From DATKLL01 sp035542475 (GTDB lineage: Bacteria > Desulfobacterota > Syntrophia > Syntrophales > UBA2185), in contig DATKLL010000108.1 of the NCBI GenBank assembly GCA_035542475.1, positions 1-64,000 on the forward strand: a stretch of DNA of 64,000 nucleotides, read 5' to 3'. The position numbers were made by a program, and so were the translations under genes. This document shows, piece by piece, positions 7,314 through 16,391 of the stretch (its first letter is position 1; each line of letters opens with the position of its first letter). Under the pieces are notes generated by a model. It was not told the origin of the DNA. It made no database searches and saw only the letters and a program-made list of their open reading frames with translations.

Positions 7314-9266
7314 ATGAACGAGATTAAACGTTCTTTGTGGAATCGGTTTGTCACTATTGCCCAGCCTTATTTTTTCCCCACCATTCGCGGTGGAAGCTGG
7401 TATATGCTCCTTCTTTTATTGATGCTGCTGGTTTTCCTCTTCGGCATCCTATTCATGATTGTCGCGGGGATCACCCTGGTAAGCAACTTCCTTGCACCTT
7501 CCATGACAGCCAAAGTAGCATCCGGGCTGTTATCCCTGATCCAGTATACCTTCCATTCCAGTGCCTGGATGATTGTTGCCGGTATACTGATTATTCCTGC
7601 CGCCTGCTTCATGCTTTTCGCCCCGCAACTGCAAACCCGCAAGCGGGCATGGACACTCCTTGCCATTGTGCTGCTCCTTTCCTTTTCTGTAACAGGGATC
7701 AATGTCGCCTTCAGCTATATCAGCAACTACTTCACCAACGCGCTGGTGAAGAAAAATCAGGATTTGGCTTATCTGTTCGTTGCCGTATATTTTTGCGGTT
7801 TCCTTGTGGGAATCCCTATCGTCGCGCTATACAGCTATGTCCAGAATTACCTGGGAATGCGCTGGCGGGAGTGGATGACGGGAGAGTTTCTCAATAACTA
7901 TTTCAAGAACCGCAACTATTATGAGATTGAGATAAGCTCGAAGATAGACAACCCCGATCAGCGTATCATGGAAGACATTCGCTCATTTACCCGGATTTCT
8001 CTGCTGTTTCTTTTGATTCTGCTCGGCTCTCTGATGGATCTCGTTTCCTTTACCGGGATACTGTGGTCGAAATCGGTCCTCCTTGTCGTCGTGGTCCTGG
8101 GCTACTCTTTACTGGGCACTGTCCTCACTGTCCTGATAGGACGGCGTCTCGTCCGTTTGAATTTTAATCAGCTCCGGTATGAAGCAGATTTCCGCTATTC
8201 CCTCGTGCATGTACGGGACAACGCCGAGTCGATTGCCTTCTATCAGGGCGAGAAACCCGAGGTTGCCCACATCGGAGATCGCTTCCGCAGCGTCCTAAGA
8301 AATTTCAGTCTCCTCATCGGCTGGCAGCGGAATCTGTCGTTCTTCACGACGGCGTACAGCTACCTCCCTGTAGTCCTGCCCTTTCTCGTGCTGTTCCCCC
8401 AGTACTTCGCTGGTGAAATTGAATACGGCGACATGGTGCAGGCCAATTTTGCATTCTCCCAGGTTTATGCGTCACTCTCTCTTATCGTCTCTCAATTTGA
8501 GCAGATAACAAACTTCGCCGCCGGTGTGCAGCGGCTGTCAACATTTGCCGATATAACAGCACCTGCGCTGGCGCCGGTCCCCGGCATCAAGTCTCACGAA
8601 GTCGACCGGTTTGCCCTGAATAATCTTATCCTCCTTACACCGAACAGGAACCGCACACTCATCAATGATTTGACGGTGGATTTGAAGCAGGGAGACAATA
8701 TGGTCGTCGTCGGTCAGAGCGGTGTGGGGAAAAGCTCTCTCCTCAGGGCAATCGCCGGCTTGTGGACTCAGGGCGGGGGCGAGATCGAAAGGCCGCCTAT
8801 GTCGGACATCTTTTTTCTCCCGCAAAGACCTTACATGCTGCTTGGATCGCTGCGGGATCAATTGCTTTATCCCCGGCTGGAGAGAAAAGTTTCGGAAGAG
8901 GAATTGCGTCATGTCCTGGAGACGGTCAGGCTTGCTGACCTGCCGGAACGGGTAGGCGGCTTCGACGTGGAGCTCGATTGGGCCGATGTCCTTTCCCTGG
9001 GCGAACAGCAGCGACTTGCTTTTGCCCGGCTGCTCATGAACCGGCCTAAGTTTGCCGTCATGGACGAAGCGACGAGCGCCCTTGATCTGGAGAATGAGGC
9101 GAACCTCTACCGAAAACTAAATGAACTGGATATCCACTATATCAGTGTAGGCCACCGCACCAGCATCCTGGATTACCACAACCGTGTGCTGGAGCTGCAG
9201 GGACAGGAGAAGTGGCGATTGCTGCCCGTTTCAGAATACCGGACAGCAATGAGTATCACCGCATAA
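7314..9266 (+). CDS. SbmA/BacA-type ABC transporter, fused permease and ATPase
   Basis: A 650-residue half-transporter with about six membrane segments in residues 20-400 (ABC_membrane_2/SbmA_BacA type, with RWREWMTGEFL and NPDQRIMEDI, typical of the YddA/ABCD group), then an ATPase domain. Walker A GQSGVGKSS begins at about residue 467, the signature LSLGEQQRLAFARLL at about 561, and Walker B FAVMDEATSALD at about 580-592. Family members move long or bulky hydrophobic substrates: antimicrobial peptides, very-long-chain fatty acids or cobalamin. The substrate here is open. AAGGAAA precedes the start by about 10 bases. A hairpin follows the stop. It works as a dimer in the inner membrane. Confidence 0.92.
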   Translation: MNEIKRSLWNRFVTIAQPYFFPTIRGGSWYMLLLLLMLLVFLFGILFMIVAGITLVSNFLAPSMTAKVASGLLSLIQYTFHSSAWMIVAGILIIPAACFMLFAPQLQTRKRAWTLLAIVLLLSFSVTGINVAFSYISNYFTNALVKKNQDLAYLFVAVYFCGFLVGIPIVALYSYVQNYLGMRWREWMTGEFLNNYFKNRNYYEIEISSKIDNPDQRIMEDIRSFTRISLLFLLILLGSLMDLVSFTGILWSKSVLLVVVVLGYSLLGTVLTVLIGRRLVRLNFNQLRYEADFRYSLVHVRDNAESIAFYQGEKPEVAHIGDRFRSVLRNFSLLIGWQRNLSFFTTAYSYLPVVLPFLVLFPQYFAGEIEYGDMVQANFAFSQVYASLSLIVSQFEQITNFAAGVQRLSTFADITAPALAPVPGIKSHEVDRFALNNLILLTPNRNRTLINDLTVDLKQGDNMVVVGQSGVGKSSLLRAIAGLWTQGGGEIERPPMSDIFFLPQRPYMLLGSLRDQLLYPRLERKVSEEELRHVLETVRLADLPERVGGFDVELDWADVLSLGEQQRLAFARLLMNRPKFAVMDEATSALDLENEANLYRKLNELDIHYISVGHRTSILDYHNRVLELQGQEKWRLLPVSEYRTAMSITA

Positions 9267-9275
9267 ATTTAGTCC

Positions 9276-9296
9276 TGCATGAAACGATTTCATGCA
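9276..9296 (+). terminator. Hairpin after the ABC transporter gene
   Basis: Perfect 9-bp arms TGCATGAAA and TTTCATGCA around a 3-base loop, 10 bases after the stop codon and followed by a mildly T-rich stretch. It lies between two convergent genes. Confidence 0.5.
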
Positions 9297-9350
9297 CGTT
9301 TCGTTCAGTATACCGATTGATGGTGAAATATATTGTTTATGCTGTGCTCT

Positions 9351-11873
9351 TTAATGATTCACTTTCTGATAAAATATCTTTTTTGCCAGCTCCGCTGTTA
9401 AGACATAAAGCATCACGATAAGGCCCATCATCACGAGAAATGATGCAGACAGTGGTATAAACCCGAAGATCTCACCGGCAGGCGTGAACGGAAAAATAAG
9501 TGTGGCGGCAACGACAGCGATTGTGGCCACTGATAGATACCGCCCCGGCCGGCTCCTAAAGAAAGGCCTTCTGCTGCGGATTACAAGCACGATGATTGAG
9601 GCGGAAATCACAGACTCCATGAACCACCCCGTCCTGAACTGATCGGGTGTGGCATGGAGGATGAGCAACAGAACCCCGAAAGTAAGATAATCAAAAACCG
9701 AACTGACCAGGCCGAAGGTGAACATGAATTTCCGGATAAAGGCAATGTTCCACCTTCTGGGTTGATCGACCATCTCGCTATCCACATGATCCGTGGCAAT
9801 GGTCATTTCCGGAAAATCAGTCATCAGGTTGGTCAGCAGTATCTGTTTCGGCAGCAGAGGGAGAAAAGAGAGAAAGAGCGATGCGCCGGCCATGCTGAAC
9901 ATGTTCCCGAAATTGGCGCTGGTCGCCATAAAGACATATTTTAAAGTGTTGGCAAACGTTGTTCTCCCCTCCCTCACACCCTGTATTAAGACAGCAAGAT
10001 TTTTTTCCAGAAGTACGATATCCGCGGATTCTTTGGCTACATCAACTGCGGTGTCCACGGAAATGCCCACATCTGCCGCGTGGAGCGCGGATGCGTCATT
10101 GATCCCATCCCCCATATATCCGACGACGTGGCCTGCCTTCCTAAGCGCGATGATAATGCGTTCTTTCTGATTGGGCTCTACCTCCGCGAAGATGTCCGTC
10201 TCGTTTACTTTTAGTAAAAGGGCCTCATTGCTTATTTTGCGGAGTTCACTTCCGGTGACAATCCTTGCATCCCGTATCCCCACATCCTTGCTCACTTTGG
10301 CGGCAACGAGGTGGTTGTCCCCGGAAATAATTTTTAAAGAAACACCAAGTTTATTGAGGACGGCAATTGTTTTGGCAATCCCCGCTTTCGGCGGATCGAA
10401 AAAAACAAGAAATCCGAGAAAGGTCATATCCATTTCATGATCCTTATTGATGGAGTGCTCCGCGCCTCTGTCCCGACAAGCGATACCCAGTAGACGAAAC
10501 CCCTGGTTGCTTAGCGTCTCAAATTTCTGCTGGATCTGCTCATTTACCGACGTAATGTCAACTTCACTGCCTGAAGGGGTCTCCGCCGTTGAACAAACGG
10601 CAAGCACATTGGAAAGAGTGCCTTTGGTGACCATTAAATATCTGCCGTCCTTCACCAGCAGGATGCTGAGCCGCTTCCGGATGAAGTCATATGGGACCTC
10701 ATCCGCCTTCTCGTATCCGGTAATGTCCGGTTGTTTATACGAACGGATCGCTTCATCGATAGGATTGGAGAAGCCAGTCTCGAAGATGGCATTAAGGTAG
10801 GCATGGAAAAAAACCCGTTCACTGGGATTGCCTTCCAGATCCAGGGCCGAGTGCATGCATACTTTGCCTTCAGTAAGTGTTCCCGTCTTGTCGGAGCATA
10901 GAACATCCATACTGCCAAAATTTTCGATGGCGGCAAGCCGCTTCACAATGACTTTATTTTTTGCCATTTTCTTGGCGCCGTGAGCCAGGTTGATGCTGAT
11001 GATCGCAGGCAGTAATTGAGGGGTCAGTCCTACCGCCAGGGCCAGAGAAAAAAGAAATGATTCCAAAACAGGCCTGTGGAAATAGACATTGACGGCAAAA
11101 ATCAAAAAAACCAGCGCCAGCGTCACTTCCAGCAACAGATACCCGAATTGACGGATGCCGTGTTCGAATTCGGTCTCCTGGCTCCTTATTTTCAGCCTTT
11201 CCGAAATTTTGCCGAATTCCGCCTGCTTTCCGGTGAAAACCACAACGGCCGTGGCGGTGCCGCTGATTACATGGGTCCCCATAAAGAGGCAGTTGCTGCG
11301 CCTGCCGAGGGGCGTTTCCATCGACAACACGCCTGCCTCCTTCTCTACATGGTACGTTTCACCCGTCAGGGTTGCCTCATCGACAAAGAGATCCTTTGCT
11401 TCCAATATCAGGCTGTCTGCGGGGATCGCATCTCCGGCATTCAAAATAACGACATCTCCCGGGACGACATCTTCTATGGGAATGTCTTTCTGGCTCCCAT
11501 CACGAAGAACTGCAGCCTTGATCTTTACTATGGCGAGGAGCTTTTCGACGGCATCGACGGCGCCCCGTTCCTGCCAGAATCCCAGGAGACCGCTGATTAG
11601 AACAATACAAAGAATAATAGCGGCATCTACGTGGTCTTGGAGGAAGATAGATAAGCCGGCAGCAAAGATGAGCGTGAGGATGATGGGACTTTTGAACTGG
11701 GCTATCAGCAGCGCAACCGCATCAGTTCGTTTCGGGGGCTTTAGCAAATTGGCGCCGTAATTAATCAAACGGCGCTTCGCCTCATCACTGCTCAATCCTT
11801 CCTGCTGAGATGCAAGCTGGACAAGTAGATCGGCCTTAGGGATATTCCAGAAATTGAACGGTTGTTGGATCAT
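9351..11873 (-). CDS. mgtA: P-type Mg2+ transporting ATPase, MgtA/MgtB type
   Basis: P3-type ATPase of about 840 residues that imports Mg2+ at the cost of ATP. Visible in order: the N-terminal P-ATPase domain with EGLSSDEAKRRL, the actuator TLTGE, the phosphorylation motif SDKTGTLTEG (Asp at about residue 328), the hinge VGYMGDGINDASALHAADVGI, and the C-terminal membrane block with PEMTIATDHVD. All are typical of MgtA. I take the ATG at 11873; a TTG at 11885 would add four residues and neither start has a good ribosome site. It follows an unknown gene by about 65 bp on the same strand, so they may be cotranscribed. No Mg2+ riboswitch was recognised in that short gap. Confidence 0.93.
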   Translation of the reverse strand: MIQQPFNFWNIPKADLLVQLASQQEGLSSDEAKRRLINYGANLLKPPKRTDAVALLIAQFKSPIILTLIFAAGLSIFLQDHVDAAIILCIVLISGLLGFWQERGAVDAVEKLLAIVKIKAAVLRDGSQKDIPIEDVVPGDVVILNAGDAIPADSLILEAKDLFVDEATLTGETYHVEKEAGVLSMETPLGRRSNCLFMGTHVISGTATAVVVFTGKQAEFGKISERLKIRSQETEFEHGIRQFGYLLLEVTLALVFLIFAVNVYFHRPVLESFLFSLALAVGLTPQLLPAIISINLAHGAKKMAKNKVIVKRLAAIENFGSMDVLCSDKTGTLTEGKVCMHSALDLEGNPSERVFFHAYLNAIFETGFSNPIDEAIRSYKQPDITGYEKADEVPYDFIRKRLSILLVKDGRYLMVTKGTLSNVLAVCSTAETPSGSEVDITSVNEQIQQKFETLSNQGFRLLGIACRDRGAEHSINKDHEMDMTFLGFLVFFDPPKAGIAKTIAVLNKLGVSLKIISGDNHLVAAKVSKDVGIRDARIVTGSELRKISNEALLLKVNETDIFAEVEPNQKERIIIALRKAGHVVGYMGDGINDASALHAADVGISVDTAVDVAKESADIVLLEKNLAVLIQGVREGRTTFANTLKYVFMATSANFGNMFSMAGASLFLSFLPLLPKQILLTNLMTDFPEMTIATDHVDSEMVDQPRRWNIAFIRKFMFTFGLVSSVFDYLTFGVLLLILHATPDQFRTGWFMESVISASIIVLVIRSRRPFFRSRPGRYLSVATIAVVAATLIFPFTPAGEIFGFIPLSASFLVMMGLIVMLYVLTAELAKKIFYQKVNH

Positions 11874-11938
11874 TCGGCTTTTCAATTGCGACGGCGGATT
11901 TATGGTTATTACAAACAGGTGCTGGAATTAGAGTATGC

Positions 11939-12457
11939 TTAATCACTCACTGCTTCAATAGACAGACCCACACCTTCCGATGGAGGCTTCGCGGGATTCC
12001 AGCTAAACTTCCAGCGGGAAGCTGCCGCATTAACAGGAGTGGCAATGTTCGGTGAGCTGTACTCTACCCATACGGTCAGAAAAAACCACCAGTTCAGTAT
12101 TGCCTTGTAGCCCCAGAGGTGAACCTTGCTGGCCACACCCGGGTGCTCAGCAAGCAACAGATCGTACATGTCCCATTTGAATGTCTCTCCCGGCGGTAGC
12201 GATTCCACAGTCTTCACCCGGGAAAGGGCTCCTGTTAAATCTTGAACCGATCCCCCCTCCTGGGCCAGTGTGGCATGCGGCACAAACCCGGTAATTGCCT
12301 TATCACCGGCATTTCTTATCGAAAGAATCGCCCTGCCGAAGGGTATCTCTCTGCCGCCGGTTACCTTAAGCGTTGAAGAGACCGCCTGCAGGGAAATTTC
12401 AAAGCTGATTTCTTGTCCTTCCTTCGTCGCATCCTTATCCGTCATATTTGGGTTCAT
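11939..12457 (-). CDS. Conserved-looking hypothetical protein (about 172 residues)
   Basis: No family recognised. The protein has no signal peptide and reads as mostly beta-structured, with ILSIRNAGDKAITGFVPHATL resembling a beta-sandwich domain, and a Trp-rich segment NWWFFLTVWVEY near residue 125 that could be a buried strand or a membrane-associated hairpin. I choose the ATG at 12457, six bases after a GGGGGAG site; an ATG at 12463 abuts that site. It is directly upstream of mgtA on the same strand, which hints at a link to metal uptake, but the sequence itself does not show one. Confidence 0.75.
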   Translation of the reverse strand: MNPNMTDKDATKEGQEISFEISLQAVSSTLKVTGGREIPFGRAILSIRNAGDKAITGFVPHATLAQEGGSVQDLTGALSRVKTVESLPPGETFKWDMYDLLLAEHPGVASKVHLWGYKAILNWWFFLTVWVEYSSPNIATPVNAAASRWKFSWNPAKPPSEGVGLSIEAVSD

Positions 12458-12776
12458 GGTCATCTCCCCCTTTTGATCTTACCTATCCTCTTTTACTATG
12501 AATAGTGTAAAAGAAGAGAAATTATTCGTCAATCAAGAAAAATTTTGCAGCCTCCCTATATCCCGCCTCCAAGAAAAGGCTTGATATGAGGATCTCTAGT
12601 TTCCTATTACGAAAAATCCCTTGACTCATTCCCTATTCACGTATATTTTTACTTTAATTTCAACTGGATATTACGATAGCTCAGCAGTGCTTTTTACCTA
12701 ATGAACTGAAAGGGCAGAAACCTTTATTGACAAGTTCATTCAATCTTCTCCAAAGCCTTTCGCGCTGAAGTTATCA
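12458..12776. other. Divergent intergenic region with inverted repeat
   Basis: An A+T-rich gap of about 320 bp between the unknown gene (minus) and the STAND gene (plus). It holds an imperfect palindrome with arms CTTTTAC at 12490-12496 and GTAAAAG at 12507-12513, 33 bp upstream of the minus-strand start, a possible operator. No gene or RNA was recognised. It marks the left edge of the A+T-richer insert. Confidence 0.45.
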
Positions 12777-15700
12777 ATGAAACTACTAGACACTGTGGTC
12801 AGTCCACTCTTTATAAGAAAACTTATGCAAACAATCTTTTCATTAGACAATGCGATTTTAGGAAGACTTGAAGCGGTATCTGCGACAAAAGCGTTTCGTA
12901 ATCTACTTTGGTGTGAAGCCTCAAGAACGGGTCTGTCTCCTCACAAGATCGTAATCAGTTTACGTACTACTGTACGTGATGAGGGAATTGATGCGCGCGT
13001 TGATGGTTATCCGATCGTCGATTCCATACTCGTGAAGGGATCTACTTATTTTCAGGTAAAAGCAGGGGAAACATTTAAACCATGGCAGAAAAATAGTCTT
13101 AATAAGGAATTTTTTGGCAGCACTAGGGCCAAACCGCGCCGGGAAAATCTATCTCCTGGTATTCGTGAATGCCTCCGCGTTCGTGGACGGTATGTAATCG
13201 TGACTTTTGGCCATGATCTCACTCCTAAACAACAAACCAAATCTATAAATACTATTTCAGATTTACTTGAAAATTGTGGATATAAGAAACCAAGGGTCGA
13301 CGTTTGGGGACAATCTCAGTTACTGGGACTTCTATCATTTTTTCCTTCTTTAACTCTTGAACTCCTTCAAAAAACAGACTTGCCATTTCTGGATCATAAC
13401 GGTTGGAAATCAAGAGACGACATGTTACCAGCATTGCACATCGCAAAAGCCCAATCCGAGATTATCAATTCTATCCAAAGCAATCTGAGAGAAAAGAAAG
13501 TCCAACATGTTCGGGTTATCGGTGAACCGGGAATCGGGAAGACCCGTTTAGTTTTAGAGGCATTATCTGTTGATGATTTGTCACCTGCGGTGATTTATGT
13601 ACCCCACGCGGAGGACTTTCAACGTAGTCCGCTATTTAACGAACTGCTTCGAGGCGATATCAGCTATTATGCAATCCTGGTCATAGATGAATGTATAGAA
13701 AAAGACCGTGCATCAATATGGGGTGCACTCAAGGGGAAGGTCAACACGCGATTAGTGACGATAGATCATGGCCCCGAGCTAAGCAGGGATTCGGATATGT
13801 TCGTCGTTGAATGCTCGGCATTGCCTGAAGATCAAATCAAAGAAATCATTGCCTCCTACCTTCCGAAACATATGGGCGTGTCTCATTGGGCGCAGTGGTG
13901 TGATGGCTCACCTAGGGTTGCCCACGCTGTAGGTGAAAATTTAAAGAATAACCCGAATGATCTCCTAAAACCACCTGCTACAGTACCCATGTGGGAACGA
14001 TTCGTAGCAGGTTATGAAAAATTAGACAGCAAAAATGCACAGGATGCGCTTATTGTCCTCCGTCACATATCTCTTTTTACAAGATTCGGTTTTGAAGATC
14101 CAGTTTCCGGAGAAGCTCAGTTCATCTGTAGACTTGTCCAAGAAGTGGAGCCGTCTATAACGTGGCCTCGTTTTCAGGAAATTGTGGAACGCTTGCGCAG
14201 GCGAAGGATTCTCCAAGGACGTCATACCCTCTTCATCGTTCCCAAAGCGCTTCATATTTATTTGTGGAGAGATTACTGGAATAGCTATGGAAGAGGATTC
14301 GATTTCAAAGACTTCTTTGAGAGAGTGCCTTCACAAGTCAGGCACTGGTTCCTACAGCTTTTCATCTATGCACATGCAAGCCCGGTTGCAACTAACGTAG
14401 TTAATAATATACTTTCACCAGGTGGCCCGTTTGCTCAGCATGAATTCCTCGTTTCAGAAGCGGGAACAAGATTTTTGAACTGTCTTGCAGAAGCTGACCC
14501 CGGAGGAACTTTAAGTGTTCTCGAACGCACATTTGGTGCCTGGTCTCATGAAGAGTTAAAACAATGGAACACAGGGAGACAAAACATTGTATGGGCATTG
14601 GAAAAGATAGCGGTATGGCAAGAACACTTCCTTCGATCTGCTAATCTTTTAGTCAAGCTTGCACTCGCTGAGAATGCAGGGAATGCCAATAATTCAACTG
14701 GAATTTTACTTGACCTTTTCATGGTTGGTATGGGGTGGGCAGCAACTCAGGCCTCACCAGACGAGCGCTTTCCAATTATTCAGAAGCTGCTTGATAGCGA
14801 TGCTTGGCCACGTAAAGATTTGGGAATCAAATTGTGCAAAAGATGGCTTGATACTAATGGTGGCATTAGAATGATTGGGGCAGAGTACCAGGGTTTACGC
14901 CCCACAATTGAGTTTTGGATACCTAAAAAATGGGGCGAGATATTTGATGCTTGGCGTCTCGTTTGGAGGCATCTTTATTCTGTATCACGCACATGGGAGT
15001 CTAAAGAGCGGCAGGAGGCAAACAGCGCTCTCATTGAAGCCGGTTTACACCTTATCCATCATTCTAATGTTTCAGATGAGATAATAGGTACAATATTCGA
15101 GATATCGGATGATGCAGCAACAGATTTCCGATTTCTCACCCATTCAATAATAACTGAAATGAAATTTCGGTCGCAAAAGATGCCAAAGGGTATACTTGGC
15201 AGACTTCGGAAACTTGATAAAAAAATTACAGGTAGCACATTTTTTGAGCGGTTTAATCGATATGTCTTGAATACGTCGTGGGATGAAGACTACAATTACA
15301 AAGGTAATGACATCAAGGAATCTGATCTACCCTCAAAAAGAATCAAATATCTTGCTTCAGAAGTAGCGGCGGATTCTTTTTTGTTTCGAAAATATTTGCC
15401 TCAGTTTGTCGCTTCTGATGGTCATAGACTTTATGAGTTCGGCCGGAGGTTGTCTGAACTACTCCCCTCACACGAAGCGATTGAGGCCATCATTGTAACA
15501 CAGTTAACTGCATTACCACTGAAACAAACTCAATTTATCGGAGGATTTTTTTTCGGACTGAAAAAATGTGTGCCCGAGATATGGGAAGAAACCATCCTAC
15601 GTTTGCTTGATGATAGCTCAAGCAGAGACATAGGTGTAGACCTGATTCTTAGGTCTGGTGTATCAAAAAATCTTATTCAAAAACTAATCGAACTGTCTAA

Positions 15701-16289
15701 GCAAGGAGTCGTTAATTCCGAAGTATTCAGCCAGTTGGCATGGCAATCGAAAGAAGACGATATCCCTCCAGAATTAATGGAAGAAGCCCTCAATGTTCTT
15801 GTGATATCGCCCGACGCTGCTGCATTGCGAGTTGCCATTGAACTGACTGACTACTATTTTTTTAATAGAGAACAACCCAAATTTTGTGATGAGAATCTTT
15901 TGTTCAGACTACTCACGAAAGAAAAGTTCTTTGATAGGAAATTCAAAAACATTAAAGGCTATCACTGGTATGTGGTAGCTAAAGGCTTTCTCCATCGTTT
16001 TCCCGAACGGTCTATTGAAATCTTTTCGGTGGTTATGTCCCACCTTGAAGATATGTCGAGTTTACGTTCCAATAATTATCCACTCCAGATCGCTGATGAA
16101 ATCGCAAAAGCGCATCCCAATGAAACATGGGCAATAATTAGTTCAATGCTTGAGTCAGACGAAATGAACTCCCACTATTTGACATCCTGGCTAGGTGACG
16201 AATTTACTTTTGAAGATCATGCACAGTCAGGTGTGATCATACTTTTTGACCCCAAAATAGTTATGAATTGGGTATTATCCAGAGTCTAA
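12777..16289 (+). CDS. Predicted PD-(D/E)xK nuclease-STAND NTPase, Avs-like anti-phage candidate
   Basis: A 1170-residue protein in three parts. (1) Residues about 35-170: a restriction-nuclease-like domain with Glu47 in a helix, GIDARVDG (Asp72) and YFQVKAG (Gln93, Lys95), the E-D-QxK arrangement of Mrr-like PD-(D/E)xK enzymes. (2) Residues about 225-480: a STAND-type P-loop NTPase with Walker A GEPGIGKT at 249-256, Walker B ILVIDE ending at Asp304-Glu305, and a GSPRVAHAV motif near 377 corresponding to the GxP motif of STAND ATPases. (3) Residues 480-1170: a long, mostly helical region without recognisable catalytic motifs, likely a solenoid sensor. This order matches Avs proteins, which detect phage proteins and activate the N-terminal effector. 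It is visibly A+T-richer than its neighbours. Start lacks a strong ribosome site. The defense role is inferred. Confidence 0.7.
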   Translation: MKLLDTVVSPLFIRKLMQTIFSLDNAILGRLEAVSATKAFRNLLWCEASRTGLSPHKIVISLRTTVRDEGIDARVDGYPIVDSILVKGSTYFQVKAGETFKPWQKNSLNKEFFGSTRAKPRRENLSPGIRECLRVRGRYVIVTFGHDLTPKQQTKSINTISDLLENCGYKKPRVDVWGQSQLLGLLSFFPSLTLELLQKTDLPFLDHNGWKSRDDMLPALHIAKAQSEIINSIQSNLREKKVQHVRVIGEPGIGKTRLVLEALSVDDLSPAVIYVPHAEDFQRSPLFNELLRGDISYYAILVIDECIEKDRASIWGALKGKVNTRLVTIDHGPELSRDSDMFVVECSALPEDQIKEIIASYLPKHMGVSHWAQWCDGSPRVAHAVGENLKNNPNDLLKPPATVPMWERFVAGYEKLDSKNAQDALIVLRHISLFTRFGFEDPVSGEAQFICRLVQEVEPSITWPRFQEIVERLRRRRILQGRHTLFIVPKALHIYLWRDYWNSYGRGFDFKDFFERVPSQVRHWFLQLFIYAHASPVATNVVNNILSPGGPFAQHEFLVSEAGTRFLNCLAEADPGGTLSVLERTFGAWSHEELKQWNTGRQNIVWALEKIAVWQEHFLRSANLLVKLALAENAGNANNSTGILLDLFMVGMGWAATQASPDERFPIIQKLLDSDAWPRKDLGIKLCKRWLDTNGGIRMIGAEYQGLRPTIEFWIPKKWGEIFDAWRLVWRHLYSVSRTWESKERQEANSALIEAGLHLIHHSNVSDEIIGTIFEISDDAATDFRFLTHSIITEMKFRSQKMPKGILGRLRKLDKKITGSTFFERFNRYVLNTSWDEDYNYKGNDIKESDLPSKRIKYLASEVAADSFLFRKYLPQFVASDGHRLYEFGRRLSELLPSHEAIEAIIVTQLTALPLKQTQFIGGFFFGLKKCVPEIWEETILRLLDDSSSRDIGVDLILRSGVSKNLIQKLIELSKQGVVNSEVFSQLAWQSKEDDIPPELMEEALNVLVISPDAAALRVAIELTDYYFFNREQPKFCDENLLFRLLTKEKFFDRKFKNIKGYHWYVVAKGFLHRFPERSIEIFSVVMSHLEDMSSLRSNNYPLQIADEIAKAHPNETWAIISSMLESDEMNSHYLTSWLGDEFTFEDHAQSGVIILFDPKIVMNWVLSRV

Positions 16290-16391
16290 CTGAAATGATT
16301 AAGAGAGCCGAAATTGAAGAAGAACGGCGTTTTTGACCCACGTTGCAAAATGGTCCACGATTCGAGGAAGGAAAAGGAGCAAAGAGGTAGT

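Noticed and set aside
11874..11938. Mg2+ riboswitch ahead of mgtA
   Set aside because: The gap is only 65 bp, too short for a known Mg2+-sensing leader, and no such fold is visible.
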